Assembly: GCA_003862155.1 (NCBI GenBank)
Contig: QOUV01000001.1
Coordinates: 62,001 to 126,000, forward strand
DNA from: Lachnospiraceae bacterium
GTDB lineage: Bacteria; Bacillota; Clostridia; Lachnospirales; Lachnospiraceae
Length of the DNA: 64,000 nucleotides
Reading direction: 5' to 3'
Position 1 is the stretch's first letter; every line of letters begins with the position of its first letter. A model generated the notes under the pieces. The model was given only the letters and a program-made list of their open reading frames with translations. It had not been told where the DNA came from and did no database searches. The position numbers and the translations under genes are program-made. This document shows, one piece after another, positions 37,691 to 46,154 of the stretch.

Positions 37691-37711
37691 GACTGCCCTC
37701 TGCGGGCAGTC
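37691..37711 (-). terminator. Terminator of the foldase-like lipoprotein gene
   Basis: A perfect 8-bp stem (GACTGCCC / GGGCAGTC) with a 5-nt loop followed on the minus strand by TTGTTTT. It separates the lipoprotein gene from the ABC exporter operon. Confidence 0.8.
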
Positions 37712-37721
37712 GTATCTTTTA

Positions 37722-38777
37722 TTATTTGGAAATCGAACTTCCGGAAGCGTTTCCGCTGGCATTTTTTGTCTTGGCGGTGAAGAGGTCCTCAAATTTGACC
37801 TGTTCCCAGAGATTCTTGTCCAGTTTAAAGTTGGCCTGCTTGACCCACTTCTTTACCAGCTTCTCGTATACTTTCTGCTTCTTCTCAGAAGTCAGATCTT
37901 TCTTCTTGCTCTTTGTGGCTTTCTCGTCAGTAAGCTTATCCATGCGAAGCACGAAATATCCCCTGTTCTTTACATAGATTACATCAGAGATCTGGCCTTC
38001 CTTAGTCAGCTTCTTAGCTGCTTTAATAACGTCCTTTCCAAGAACATCACTGTCATAAGATTTGGCATTTGTTGTATAGGAGTGCGTCGAAACATTGCCG
38101 CCTGCTGCCTTTGCAGCTTTATCGAAATCCGAGGCGTTGGCAACGTTTTCCGCCTTCTTCTTCATATCCTGCTTTTCAGCTTCTGTCAGAGTCTTCGCAT
38201 TACCGGAAGCGTCTGTAGTCGATGCCGTTGAAAAACATACATAGGAGATTGTTGACTGCCTGGCCTCATCGTCTGTGACTGTGACACTGGCCTTGTCCTC
38301 GACTGCATTTCTTACTCTGGCCTGGTATGTCTCGTACTCGAGCAGGTCCTTGACATAGCTCTCAGTCGCACCCATCTGCTTGATGGCCTTGCTGGAATTC
38401 TTCGAAATGAATTTCTTCGCGGCCGCTTCTATCTTCTTTTTGTCTTCGGAAGTAACCTTGACATTGTAGTCGCCGGCATGCTGCTTGTCGACATACTGCT
38501 CTTCGATACCGTCGATGACGTTGTCCTTTACAGTCTCCTCCATCGTCTTCGAGCCCTGCGACTGGCTCCAGTAATTCTGTCCCATGTACTGCAGATAGTA
38601 CTGGTCGTAGGTGGCCTGGTTGTATTTGGCTACAAAGTTGCCGTATCCGTATGTAATCTTCGCCTTGCCATTGTCAATATTTATAAGTGTATCACTCGAT
38701 TTCGCTGCGCAGCCGCTCAAAAGAAAGGTGCCGACAAGCGCCATAGAAACGAGGACTGCTGCTTTATTCCTTCTCAT
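37722..38777 (-). CDS. PrsA/SurA-like foldase lipoprotein
   Basis: A 351-residue lipoprotein from ATG 38777 (GGAGG 9 bp upstream). The signal peptide ends in a lipobox (FLLSGC), so it is anchored on the outer face of the membrane. The body is Lys-rich and helical. The N-terminal region (TVKDNVIDGIEEQYVDKQHA) resembles SurA_N/trigger-factor chaperones, and the C-terminal region (FDKAAKAAGGN, IYVKNRGYFVLRMDKLTDEK) resembles a degenerate parvulin PpiC domain. It probably helps fold exported proteins. Isomerase activity is doubtful, since the parvulin core is not well kept. Confidence 0.7.
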   Translation of the reverse strand: MRRNKAAVLVSMALVGTFLLSGCAAKSSDTLINIDNGKAKITYGYGNFVAKYNQATYDQYYLQYMGQNYWSQSQGSKTMEETVKDNVIDGIEEQYVDKQHAGDYNVKVTSEDKKKIEAAAKKFISKNSSKAIKQMGATESYVKDLLEYETYQARVRNAVEDKASVTVTDDEARQSTISYVCFSTASTTDASGNAKTLTEAEKQDMKKKAENVANASDFDKAAKAAGGNVSTHSYTTNAKSYDSDVLGKDVIKAAKKLTKEGQISDVIYVKNRGYFVLRMDKLTDEKATKSKKKDLTSEKKQKVYEKLVKKWVKQANFKLDKNLWEQVKFEDLFTAKTKNASGNASGSSISK

Positions 38778-38795
38778 CAAAAAACCTCCAGAATT

Positions 38796-38821
38796 ATTAG
38801 TTGTAAAGATACACAACTAAT
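38796..38821 (-). promoter_or_regulatory. Inverted repeat at the transcription start of the foldase gene
   Basis: A perfect 9-bp inverted repeat (ATTAGTTGT / ACAACTAAT, loop 8 nt) that begins at the predicted start site of the transcript. It could be an operator or a 5'-end stabilising hairpin. Confidence 0.5.
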
Positions 38822-38823
38822 AC

Positions 38824-38852
38824 ATTATACCTGCACGCCCCTCGTTTCGCAA
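38824..38852 (-). promoter_or_regulatory. Promoter of the foldase-like lipoprotein gene
   Basis: Minus strand TTGCGA (38847-38852), 17 bp, perfect TATAAT (38824-38829). Confidence 0.72.
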
Positions 38853-38883
38853 GTATCTTTTACAGGACCTATGATACCTCCTG

Positions 38884-39309
38884 TCAGATTAAATCTCCCT
38901 GAGACTGCATTGAAGAAAGCATCTCCTTAAGTCTGCCCCTGTCCAGGAAATCACTTACCACCGGCTTCATGGCAAGCGCCATAAGTTTCATCGGATTGTC
39001 ATCTGCCGCGATCCTGTTCGACGACAGTTTGCCGCATCTCCTGCAGCGGTGGATTATCGCCCACTCGCCATCGCCTCTGACCCAGACACCGATCGGCTCC
39101 ATTATGCCTCCACAGTCTGAAGCCCTGTCTCCCGGCTCATTGTCTACGTGAAGTGAGCAAAGGCAGTTCGGACAGTGATTGCGGTGATTTGAACCGGCTC
39201 CCGCGGAGACTATAGGCCAGCCGCAGTTCCTGCAGGTAAATGAATCGGTGCAGGGATTTTTCTTATAGTAATTCTTATCGTATTTTCTACGCTTGTTCTC
39301 TCTGTTCAT
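38884..39309 (-). CDS. RNHCP-domain zinc protein
   Basis: A 141-residue protein with the family-defining RNHCPNCLCSLHVD (about residues 43-56), a preceding CRNCGWP and a later CRRCGK, so four Cys pairs can bind zinc. It keeps the conserved CGGIMEPIGVWVRGDGEWAI and ADDNPMKLMALAMKP. RNHCP proteins are small zinc-ribbon proteins of unproven function. The basic N-terminus (NRENKRRKYDKNYYKK) suggests contact with nucleic acid. A diverged paralogue lies 19 bp upstream. Confidence 0.85.
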   Translation of the reverse strand: MNRENKRRKYDKNYYKKNPCTDSFTCRNCGWPIVSAGAGSNHRNHCPNCLCSLHVDNEPGDRASDCGGIMEPIGVWVRGDGEWAIIHRCRRCGKLSSNRIAADDNPMKLMALAMKPVVSDFLDRGRLKEMLSSMQSQGDLI

Positions 39310-39328
39310 TTTCTATTTTACCCGTAGT

Positions 39329-39682
39329 TTATTTCCTGTAATATCCGCTCATATCTCCCTGTCCGCCCATCAGGTCCGTAAGTTCCTGAAGCCTCTCGAC
39401 AGGGAACGGAGGATTCGCCAGAGGCCTTGATGCGATCGACATAATAGTAACCGGGTTGTCGTCCTCCTCGATCGGTTCTGTCTTTAAGGCTCCGCAAAAC
39501 TGGCAGCGGCAGATGAGCTCAGGCCTTCCCTTGTCCTTTATCCAGACTGAGACCGGCTCAAATATTCCCCCGCACTCTTCGCCGTCGTCGTTTGTCTCGT
39601 GGACAGATGACAGGCACTCCGGACAATGGTCCAGTGACTCATCGTACATGGTCCCGCAATTTTCGCATTCAATCATCGCCAT
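39329..39682 (-). CDS. RNHCP-like zinc-ribbon paralogue
   Basis: A 117-residue paralogue of the next gene: CGGIFEPVSVWIKDKGRPEL and EEDDNPVTIMSIASRPL align with it, and the RNHCP box has become DHCPECLSSVH. It retains CENC, CPEC and CQFC pairs for zinc. It is acidic and lacks the basic N-terminus of its neighbour. The pair probably arose by tandem duplication and may act together. The function is not known. Confidence 0.75.
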   Translation of the reverse strand: MAMIECENCGTMYDESLDHCPECLSSVHETNDDGEECGGIFEPVSVWIKDKGRPELICRCQFCGALKTEPIEEDDNPVTIMSIASRPLANPPFPVERLQELTDLMGGQGDMSGYYRK

Positions 39683-39717
39683 TGTTCAAAAATTCTCCAA
39701 TATCTCTGCAAGATGAT

Positions 39718-39753
39718 GGCACGGGGCAGGCTACGACCGCCCGGCTCCGTGCC
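39718..39753. other. Hairpin between rfbC and the RNHCP-like genes
   Basis: GGCACGG / CCGTGCC arms enclose a GC-rich 22-nt loop that can pair further. There is no T-run on the minus strand, so it may only partly terminate rfb transcription. Confidence 0.35.
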
Positions 39754-39771
39754 ACAATATTTTACTAAAAT

Positions 39772-40377
39772 TTAGAAAGAGAAAGTATCCTTTATACCGG
39801 CCCACTTCTGGTCCTTGTCCGAGAGGATAAGCGGTGTGCCGTCCTCTAAGGTGTAGCCTGAAGCGGAAGGTGTCCCGTTGTAGCTGCCCTTTACCTTCGG
39901 CCACTCGATGCCGATCTCAGGGTCGTTCCATGCCATGCCGCCCTCGTCGTTCGGATGCCAGAAATCATTTACCTTGTAGCAGAACTCTGCTACATCTGAG
40001 AGAACGAGGAATCCATGTGCGAAGCCCTCTGGTATAAGGAACTGCTTCATATTCTCATCTGAGAGGACGACTCCGTACCATTTGCCGTAGGTCTTCGAAT
40101 CCTTTCTCAGATCGACTGCGACATCAAAGACCTCGCCGCGCACCGCACGGACCAGCTTGCACTGCGGATAGTGCTTCTGGAAGTGGAGTCCGCGCAGAAC
40201 TCCCTTCTCGGACATCGACTGGTTGTCCTGTACGAAGTTCACATCGAGACCGGCCTCCTTCATCTCGCGGGAGTTCCATGTCTCTACGAAATATCCTCTC
40301 TCATCCCTGTGTACATTCGGCGTGATGACCGCAAGGCCTTCGATACCGCCGACATTTTTCTCAACTTTGATCTGCAT
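39772..40377 (-). CDS. rfbC: dTDP-4-dehydrorhamnose 3,5-epimerase
   Basis: A 201-residue cupin-fold enzyme. Motifs are RDERGYFVETW, GVLRGLHFQKHYPQCKLVRA with the catalytic His, FLIPEGFAHGFLVLSD, and the C-terminal WNDPEIGIEWP. It acts third in dTDP-L-rhamnose synthesis, after RfbA and RfbB. It is last of the rfbB-rfbA-rfbC operon. The next enzyme, RfbD reductase, is not in the window, so the product could be another dTDP-6-deoxysugar. Confidence 0.93.
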   Translation of the reverse strand: MQIKVEKNVGGIEGLAVITPNVHRDERGYFVETWNSREMKEAGLDVNFVQDNQSMSEKGVLRGLHFQKHYPQCKLVRAVRGEVFDVAVDLRKDSKTYGKWYGVVLSDENMKQFLIPEGFAHGFLVLSDVAEFCYKVNDFWHPNDEGGMAWNDPEIGIEWPKVKGSYNGTPSASGYTLEDGTPLILSDKDQKWAGIKDTFSF

Positions 40378-40414
40378 TGCTGCTCCTTGAAATCTATTCT
40401 TTCCTCTGTAACTA

Positions 40415-41302
40415 TTAGTATCTGAACCTGCCCTCTGCGACAGCCTTCAAGTGCTTTCCGTATGGGCTCTTTCCGTATTTCTCGGCCGACTCCAGGAGCT
40501 TTGCCTCGTCTATCCAGCCGTTCTTGTAGCTTATCTCCTCAGGTGCTGAGATCATGATTCCCTGAAGTGTCTCTACGGTGCGGACAAATCCTGCCGCCTC
40601 GTGGAGGCTCTCCATCGTACCTGTGTCAAGCCATGCGAATCCACGGCCTAAAAGCTTTACCATCAGGTTTCCGCCCTGAAGGTACATATCGTTTAAGGTC
40701 GTGATCTCGAGCTCGCCCCTGGCGGACGGCTTTACCTTTGATGCCATCTCAGCGACTCCTGCCGGGTAAAAATAGAGTCCGGTAACAGCGTAGTTGCTCT
40801 TCGGCTTCTCCGGCTTCTCCTCGATCGATACTGCCTTTCCGTCCCTGTCAAACTCCACTACACCGAAGCGCTCCGGGTCATTTACATAGTATCCGAAGAT
40901 ATTTGCCTGACCGTTCTCCTCGGCGTTCTTCTTTGCATCCCTCATCAGGGCTCCAAGGCCGTTTCCATAGAAGATATTGTCACCAAGGACCATCGCACAC
41001 GCGTCATCCCCGATGAAATCCTTTCCGATGATGAATGCCTGCGCGAGTCCGTCCGGTGAAGGCTGCACCTTATAGCTCAGCTTTATACCGAACTGCGATC
41101 CGTCTCCCAGAAGCTCCTCAAACCTCGGAGTGTCTGCCGGAGTCGAAATGATAAGTATATCGCGGATGCCGGCAAGCATCAGTGTAGAAAGCGGATAGTA
41201 GATCATCGGCTTGTCATATACCGGCAGAAGCTGTTTACTTGTAACCATCGTAAGCGGATAGAGTCTTGTACCCGAACCGCCAGCAAGAATAATTCCCTTC
41301 AT
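40415..41302 (-). CDS. rfbA: Glucose-1-phosphate thymidylyltransferase
   Basis: A 295-residue nucleotidyltransferase. It begins [20 protein letters not shown] with [20 protein letters not shown], the dTTP and glucose-1-phosphate binding signatures, and keeps the [15 protein letters not shown] block. It makes dTDP-glucose from glucose-1-phosphate, which PgcA (7655-9346) can supply. It is 12 bp after rfbB and 37 bp before rfbC. Confidence 0.96.
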   Translation of the reverse strand: MKGIILAGGSGTRLYPLTMVTSKQLLPVYDKPMIYYPLSTLMLAGIRDILIISTPADTPRFEELLGDGSQFGIKLSYKVQPSPDGLAQAFIIGKDFIGDDACAMVLGDNIFYGNGLGALMRDAKKNAEENGQANIFGYYVNDPERFGVVEFDRDGKAVSIEEKPEKPKSNYAVTGLYFYPAGVAEMASKVKPSARGELEITTLNDMYLQGGNLMVKLLGRGFAWLDTGTMESLHEAAGFVRTVETLQGIMISAPEEISYKNGWIDEAKLLESAEKYGKSPYGKHLKAVAEGRFRY

Positions 41303-41314
41303 GTATCGTTCCTC

Positions 41315-42346
41315 TTAATCTAATACCTTTCGGTTTCCGTACATCTTCTCATAGTAGTTCATATAGTCGCCTGAGATGATGTTCTCCCACCATGGCTTGT
41401 TGTCAAGGTACCACTGGATCGTCTTCTTGATTCCGTCTGCAAAAGCAGTCTCAGGAAGCCAGCCGAGATCGTTGTGGATCTTCGTCGGATCGATAGCGTA
41501 TCTCATGTCGTGACCTTTTCTGTCCTCGACATGCTCTATAAGGCTGTACGGCTTGTCCAAGTAGTCGCAGATAAGCTTTACGATCTCGATATTTTTCATC
41601 TCATTGTGGCCGCCGATATTGTAGGTCTCGCCGTCTTTGGCGTTTCTTATGATAAGGTCGATAGCCTTGCAGTGATCCTCGACATAGAGCCAGTCACGGA
41701 CGTTCTTTCCTTCACCGTAGACCGGGAGAGGCTTGTCAGCCAGGGCATTTGCGATCATAAGAGGGATCAGCTTCTCAGGGAACTGGTAAGGGCCGTAGTT
41801 ATTAGAGCATCTGCTTATAGTAACAGGCAGGCCGTATGTCCTGTGGTATGCCATTACAAGAAGATCTGCCGAAGCCTTCGAAGTCGAATACGGGCTCGAG
41901 GTGTGGATCGGCGTATCTTCGTGGAAGAACATATCCGGTCTGTCGAGCGGAAGGTCTCCATAGACCTCGTCGGTACTTACCTGATGGTATCTCTTTATGC
42001 CATACTTTCTGCAGGCGTCCATCAGTACGGAAGTGCCGATGATATTTGTCTCGAGGAAGATCGTAGGGTTCTCGATCGATCTGTCCACGTGGCTCTCAGC
42101 CGCGAAGTTTACGACGATATCAGGCTTCTCATCCTCGAAAAGCCTGTAGACGCTATCGCGGTCTCTGATATCGATCTTAAAAAATTTGAACTTGTCGTCA
42201 TTCATCACCGGCTCGAGTGTCGAGAGGTTTCCAGCGTATGTCAGGGAATCGACACAGAGGATCTCGTCCTCCGGATGCTTCTTTCTCTCATAAAAAACAA
42301 AATTGCTGCCTATGAATCCGGCTCCGCCTGTTACAATGATCTTCAT
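41315..42346 (-). CDS. rfbB: dTDP-glucose 4,6-dehydratase
   Basis: A 343-residue short-chain dehydrogenase/reductase. The NAD-binding GGAGFIGSNFV is at the N-terminus, catalytic STDEVYGD and YSTSKASADLLV follow, then SRCSNNYGPYQFPEKLIPLM. It converts dTDP-glucose to dTDP-4-keto-6-deoxyglucose. It is the first gene of rfbBAC, behind a TTGCAA/TAAAAT promoter. Confidence 0.96.
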   Translation of the reverse strand: MKIIVTGGAGFIGSNFVFYERKKHPEDEILCVDSLTYAGNLSTLEPVMNDDKFKFFKIDIRDRDSVYRLFEDEKPDIVVNFAAESHVDRSIENPTIFLETNIIGTSVLMDACRKYGIKRYHQVSTDEVYGDLPLDRPDMFFHEDTPIHTSSPYSTSKASADLLVMAYHRTYGLPVTISRCSNNYGPYQFPEKLIPLMIANALADKPLPVYGEGKNVRDWLYVEDHCKAIDLIIRNAKDGETYNIGGHNEMKNIEIVKLICDYLDKPYSLIEHVEDRKGHDMRYAIDPTKIHNDLGWLPETAFADGIKKTIQWYLDNKPWWENIISGDYMNYYEKMYGNRKVLD

Positions 42347-42407
42347 CTAAAGTACCTCATCAAAATATTGTTTGTTTGAATGCGCTTTTTCAATGCACAC
42401 TATTTTT

Positions 42408-42436
42408 ATTTTAATACGTATAAGGTTATTTTGCAA
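42408..42436 (-). promoter_or_regulatory. Promoter of rfbB-rfbA-rfbC
   Basis: Minus strand TTGCAA (42431-42436), 17 bp, TAAAAT (42408-42413). The -35 lies just beyond the T-run of the metK terminator. Confidence 0.55.
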
Positions 42437-42443
42437 TAAAAAA

Positions 42444-42469
42444 TCTCTGCCGCCAGATAGCAGCAGAGA
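42444..42469 (-). terminator. Terminator of metK
   Basis: On the minus strand a 10-bp stem with one G-U pair and a 6-nt loop is followed by six T residues. Confidence 0.88.
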
Positions 42470-42494
42470 CCACTGTCATTTTTTATATAGATGA

Positions 42495-43676
42495 TTAAAG
42501 ATATTTCTTTAAATCGTCAACCTTATCTAAAGCTTCCCAAGGAAGGTTTAAGTCATTTCTGCCGAAGTGGCCGTAAGCTGCGGTCTGACGGTAGATAGGA
42601 CGACGAAGGTCAAGCATCTTGATGATTCCAGCCGGACGAAGGTCGAAGTTGTCACGGATGATCTCAACAAGCTTCTCATCTGAGAGCTTTCCTGTTCCAA
42701 ATGTATCGATGTTAATTGATGTAGGCTGTGCGACACCGATAGCGTAAGAGAGCTGGATCTCTGCCTTGTCTGCAAGGCCTGCTGCTACGATGTTCTTTGC
42801 GACATAGCGGGCAGCGTATGCAGCTGAACGGTCAACCTTTGTGCAGTCCTTACCAGAGAAAGCACCACCGCCGTGACGAGCCATACCACCGTAAGTATCT
42901 ACGATGATCTTTCTGCCTGTCAGTCCTGCGTCACCGTGAGGTCCGCCGATAACGAAACGGCCTGTCGGGTTGATGTAGAACTTTGTCTTGTCATCAATAA
43001 GCTCCTTTGGAAGGACAGGATCGAAGACATACTTCTTTATATCCTTGTGGATCTGCTCCTGAGTTACATCCTCATCGTGCTGAGTAGAAAGAACAACAGC
43101 CTCAAGACGGAATGGCTTTCCGTTCTCATCGTACTCTACAGAAACCTGAGTCTTTCCATCCGGACGGAGATACTTTAACGTTCCGTCTTTTCTTACATCT
43201 GTAAGTCTCTTGGCGAGCTTGTGAGCAAGAGAGATAGGATACGGCATATAGTCGTCAGTCTCATTTGTAGCGTAGCCAAACATCATACCCTGGTCGCCGG
43301 CACCGGTATCAAGGTCATCCTTCAGCTCGCCCTCTTTAGCCTCGAGAGCCTTGTCAACGCCCATTGCGATATCAGGTGACTGCTTGTCGAGCGCTACGAA
43401 AACAGCACAGGTATTTCCATCGAAACCAGTCTTTGCATCGTTGTAGCCGATCTCATTTACAGTTTTTCTGACAATTGCTGGGATATCGATGTTGGCCTTT
43501 GTTGTGATCTCACCTGTAACAAGAATGAAACCTGTGCATGCAGCTGTCTCACATGCGACACGGCTCATCGGATCCTGCTCCATGCAGGCATCAAGAATGG
43601 CATCACTGACTGCGTCGCAGACTTTGTCAGGATGTCCTTCGGTAACTGATTCTGAAGTGAATAAACGCTTCTCCAT
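42495..43676 (-). CDS. metK: S-adenosylmethionine synthetase
   Basis: A 393-residue enzyme that makes SAM from methionine and ATP. It has the N-terminal [32 protein letters not shown], the flexible loop [20 protein letters not shown] and the C-terminal [20 protein letters not shown]. It sits alone behind a SAM-I riboswitch with a terminator, so excess SAM should switch it off. Length and motifs are normal. Confidence 0.98.
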   Translation of the reverse strand: MEKRLFTSESVTEGHPDKVCDAVSDAILDACMEQDPMSRVACETAACTGFILVTGEITTKANIDIPAIVRKTVNEIGYNDAKTGFDGNTCAVFVALDKQSPDIAMGVDKALEAKEGELKDDLDTGAGDQGMMFGYATNETDDYMPYPISLAHKLAKRLTDVRKDGTLKYLRPDGKTQVSVEYDENGKPFRLEAVVLSTQHDEDVTQEQIHKDIKKYVFDPVLPKELIDDKTKFYINPTGRFVIGGPHGDAGLTGRKIIVDTYGGMARHGGGAFSGKDCTKVDRSAAYAARYVAKNIVAAGLADKAEIQLSYAIGVAQPTSINIDTFGTGKLSDEKLVEIIRDNFDLRPAGIIKMLDLRRPIYRQTAAYGHFGRNDLNLPWEALDKVDDLKKYL

Positions 43677-43691
43677 GGTTTCCTCCTTGGG

Positions 43692-43716
43692 AAAAAAAAT
43701 TCCGCCCGAAGGCGGA
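43692..43716 (-). terminator. Riboswitch expression-platform terminator
   Basis: On the minus strand TCCGCC-TTCG-GGCGGA is followed by ATTTTTTTT, 16 bp before metK. An alternative 9-bp hairpin (GGATTTGAA / TTCAAATCC) just upstream shares the AATCC strand and can act as the antiterminator. Confidence 0.9.
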
Positions 43717-43736
43717 TTTGAATAGGTTCAAATCCC

Positions 43737-43846
43737 CTTATTGTTCGAATCACGCTTATGCGTCTCGCTCAGGAAGGCACCTGCCGGCTTTACGGGGTTG
43801 CCATGGCTTCACAGGCCCTATGTGCCTCCACCATTCTGAATAAGAG
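43737..43846 (-). ncRNA. SAM-I riboswitch (S-box)
   Basis: On the minus strand the aptamer shows the conserved blocks CTTATTCAGAATGGTGGAGG, GGGCCTGTGAAGCC and GGCAACC, with P1 closed by CTTATT (near 43844) and AATAAG (near 43738). It lies between a sigma-A promoter and metK with a terminator in the expression platform. This is the usual OFF switch at high SAM. Confidence 0.95.
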
Positions 43847-43882
43847 AATCTTTATTTAGTTACTATTTTTAAGACATGTCAA

Positions 43883-43910
43883 ATTCTAGCAGAGTTTTTG
43901 ATTCTGTCAA
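43883..43910 (-). promoter_or_regulatory. Promoter of metK
   Basis: Minus strand TTGACA (43905-43910), 16 bp, TAGAAT (43883-43888), about 35 bp before the riboswitch aptamer. Confidence 0.7.
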
Positions 43911-43961
43911 GTACAACCCTGCCAATTCGACTACTGTTTTATACATAAATAAAAAAATGTA

Positions 43962-43990
43962 TTGCGTAAGCTATATAAAAAATTTATAAT
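43962..43990 (+). promoter_or_regulatory. Promoter of the HD-GYP gene
   Basis: TTGCGT (43962-43967), 17 bp, perfect TATAAT (43985-43990), 35 bp before the ATG. It is a sigma-A rather than a sigma-28 type promoter. Confidence 0.65.
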
Positions 43991-44025
43991 GTAGAAGGAA
44001 GTTGTTGATTTAAAGGGGGATCCCA

Positions 44026-45144
44026 ATGGATATAAACTACAAGCCAAGTGAATTGAGACCAGGCATGGTTTTAGCCAAGGATGTCGTTACGCTCCATGGG
44101 CAGCGCATAGCGAAAGCCGGCGAAGTCTTAGACAAGAGCCTTATTTCAAAATTTACGTTTTATTCTATTGCAAGCGTAAAGATCAAATCTGAGGCCGCCC
44201 CGGAGGAAGCACCAGAAGAGAAACCGGAGCCTGCTCCTGTCAAAGCGAAAGAGACCATACCTTACTCACAGAAGATTAAGAGCACCCCGGTCTACCAGTC
44301 ATTTCAGATCGATTATTCGAAGAACATAGCTCTGATGCGGGGACTTTTCTCACGCATTATCAGGTCAGAAAAGCCTGAAGTGGATTTCAAGACTGTCCTG
44401 CGCAACGTATCAGCGCTCTTCGCTCAGAAGACTACATTAGACTTATTCGACATCCTCCATACGATGGATTCGCTCGACGACGCTGTCTACGTTCATTCAC
44501 TGAATGTGGCCCTCATCGCGAGAGGCATCGGCAGGTGGATGAATCTGGACGCTGATACTCTGAGTACTATAACCCTCGCCGGATATTTTCACGACATCGG
44601 GAAACTCCAGATCCCGGATGAGGTGCTGAATAAGAACGGTAAGCTCACAGACGAGGAGTTCGCCCTTATGAAGCAGCACCCTATGCTTGGCAAGAAACTC
44701 CTCTCGAAGATTCCGAATATCGACAGCAGAATACTGACCTCAGCTCTCCAGCATCACGAGAGAAACGATGGCTCGGGCTACCCGAGAGGTCTCTCAGGTG
44801 ATGAGATAGATCCTATCGCCTCGATCATAGCCGTTGCCGACGTCTATGACGCGATGACTACAGCCAGAGTCTACAGGGCTCCGCTCTGCGCGTTCCAGGT
44901 CATAGCTGCCTTTGAGAATGACGGTCTTCAGAAGTACTCTCCGAAAGTCGTTATGACTTTTCTCAGAAGGCTTGCAGGTGCCTACCAGAATGCCAGAGTT
45001 ATTTTAAATGATGGCCGCCGCTGCAAAGTCGTCTACATCCACCATCACAACAACACACAGAGCAGGCCGATCGTACAGTTCGACGACGGCGAGATCATAG
45101 ACCTGTTGAAAGAACCGGACCTCTCGATTCAATCTATCATCTGA
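44026..45144 (+). CDS. HD-GYP domain c-di-GMP phosphodiesterase
   Basis: A 372-residue protein. The HD-GYP domain has H157, the metal-binding H189-D190 (GYFHDIGKLQIP), H218 and HHERNDGSGYP at 243-253, so it should hydrolyse c-di-GMP. The first 50 residues (LRPGMVLAKDVVTLHGQRIA) look like the short N-terminal module common before HD-GYP domains, followed by a Pro/Glu-rich linker; no sensor domain is seen. It sits head to head with metK and ends tail to tail with the flagellar cluster, sharing a bidirectional terminator. A role in the motile-sessile switch is an inference from position. Confidence 0.93.
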   Translation: MDINYKPSELRPGMVLAKDVVTLHGQRIAKAGEVLDKSLISKFTFYSIASVKIKSEAAPEEAPEEKPEPAPVKAKETIPYSQKIKSTPVYQSFQIDYSKNIALMRGLFSRIIRSEKPEVDFKTVLRNVSALFAQKTTLDLFDILHTMDSLDDAVYVHSLNVALIARGIGRWMNLDADTLSTITLAGYFHDIGKLQIPDEVLNKNGKLTDEEFALMKQHPMLGKKLLSKIPNIDSRILTSALQHHERNDGSGYPRGLSGDEIDPIASIIAVADVYDAMTTARVYRAPLCAFQVIAAFENDGLQKYSPKVVMTFLRRLAGAYQNARVILNDGRRCKVVYIHHHNNTQSRPIVQFDDGEIIDLLKEPDLSIQSII

Positions 45145-45162
45145 ATATTAATATTAAAAAAG

Positions 45163-45183
45163 CGGTCATGCAATGCATGACCG
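45163..45183. terminator. Bidirectional terminator between HD-GYP gene and fliT-like gene
   Basis: A perfect 9-bp stem (CGGTCATGC / GCATGACCG) with a 3-nt loop, with T-runs on both strands (8 on plus, 6 on minus). Confidence 0.93.
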
Positions 45184-45189
45184 TTTTTT

Positions 45190-45663
45190 TTATTTGGACT
45201 TGTCGAGAAACTGCGAATTGTACTCGCCGTTCATAGTCTTGTAGTAGTTTGATACTGCCGACTGGCTCTTCCGGATCTTTTTCACCTGCTGCCGGATACC
45301 CGCGAATTTCTGCTCTACTAAAGTGTAATTCTCGCTCTCCTGCTTCTTGACTTTCTCAGTCAGGTCCGTAATCTCCCTGACAAGATCCTTCATCGCAGCA
45401 ATATCATCTCTGTATTTGTCTCTCTGCTTTGTGAGCAGCGGCTTAACCTTCTCAAAAATCACAGCAAAGCCGTCATCTAAAGTGGAGATCTGATTGACCC
45501 ATTCGTCCTTGTGATCCATGGTTTCCTGAAGCTCGTCAGGCGTCGACGTCTGATCATTCAAGACAGTTTTCTGAATCTCGTTCTCATGAGAGATCAGCTT
45601 CAGAAGCTCCACCTTTTTTTCCAAAGACTCACGCAGCACTTTGACGTAAGCTTCATCTTCCAT
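45190..45663 (-). CDS. FliT/FlgN-type flagellar chaperone-like protein
   Basis: A 157-residue, almost wholly helical, charged protein (LRESLEKKVELLKLISHENE, LTEKVKKQESENYTLVEQKF), like the small export chaperones FliT and FlgN. It is 6 bp after fliS and last in the fliD-fliS operon, where FliT occurs in many species; FliT binds FliD and holds it for export. The sequence itself is too diverged to be sure of the family. Confidence 0.6.
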   Translation of the reverse strand: MEDEAYVKVLRESLEKKVELLKLISHENEIQKTVLNDQTSTPDELQETMDHKDEWVNQISTLDDGFAVIFEKVKPLLTKQRDKYRDDIAAMKDLVREITDLTEKVKKQESENYTLVEQKFAGIRQQVKKIRKSQSAVSNYYKTMNGEYNSQFLDKSK

Positions 45664-45669
45664 AAAACA

Positions 45670-46080
45670 TCACTCCGTTGCCGCAGGCTCTCCTACGTTT
45701 AAATTCTGTCCGTTGTTAGTCTTTCTCATGACCTCTTTCCAGGTATCTCTCATGATCTCGATATTGTCATGAGCTTCCTTAAGGATGTCATTGTCCTTCT
45801 TCATATTCGCCCAGAGAAGTCTGTCCCTGATATAATCGTAGACATTCTTAAAGTCCTCGGCGACTGCGTACTTGTGGTTTAAAGTGCTTAAAAGCTCTAC
45901 GATGATGTCGTCTGCTTTCTTGATATTCGTATTCGCCTTTTCAATCTCACCCTTCTCAATAGCATCGTGAGCAATATTTACGAACTTGAGAGCTCCGTCA
46001 TAGAGCATCAGAACGAGCTCTGCCTGTGAGGCTGTCTCTACCTGACTTCTTCTGTAAACTTCGTAAGGATTTCTACGCAT
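45670..46080 (-). CDS. fliS: Flagellin export chaperone FliS
   Basis: A 136-residue four-helix protein. It begins NPYEVYRRSQVETASQAELV with the LMLYDGALKFV core typical of FliS, then EKANTNIKKADDIIVELLST. It binds the C-terminal helix of flagellin and stops premature polymerisation in the cytoplasm. In Bacillus it also links to FliW. It lies 74 bp after fliD, separated by a hairpin. Confidence 0.96.
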   Translation of the reverse strand: MRRNPYEVYRRSQVETASQAELVLMLYDGALKFVNIAHDAIEKGEIEKANTNIKKADDIIVELLSTLNHKYAVAEDFKNVYDYIRDRLLWANMKKDNDILKEAHDNIEIMRDTWKEVMRKTNNGQNLNVGEPAATE

Positions 46081-46113
46081 TTTATTTTCCCTTTTCTATG
46101 AAAAAAATTTAGA

Positions 46114-46132
46114 AGCCGCAATTTCTGCGGCT
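46114..46132 (-). terminator. Hairpin between fliD and fliS
   Basis: A perfect 7-bp stem (AGCCGCA / TGCGGCT) with a 5-nt loop followed on the minus strand by TCTAAATTTTTTT. The T-run is offset by 5 nt, so it may be a partial terminator. Confidence 0.5.
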
Positions 46133-46154
46133 CTTTGCTCTCAGAAAAAAGCTG

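Noticed and set aside
43737..43846. T-box or other leader upstream of metK
   Set aside because: The GAAGCC, GGCAACC and GGTGGAGG blocks fit SAM-I and there is no T-box sequence.
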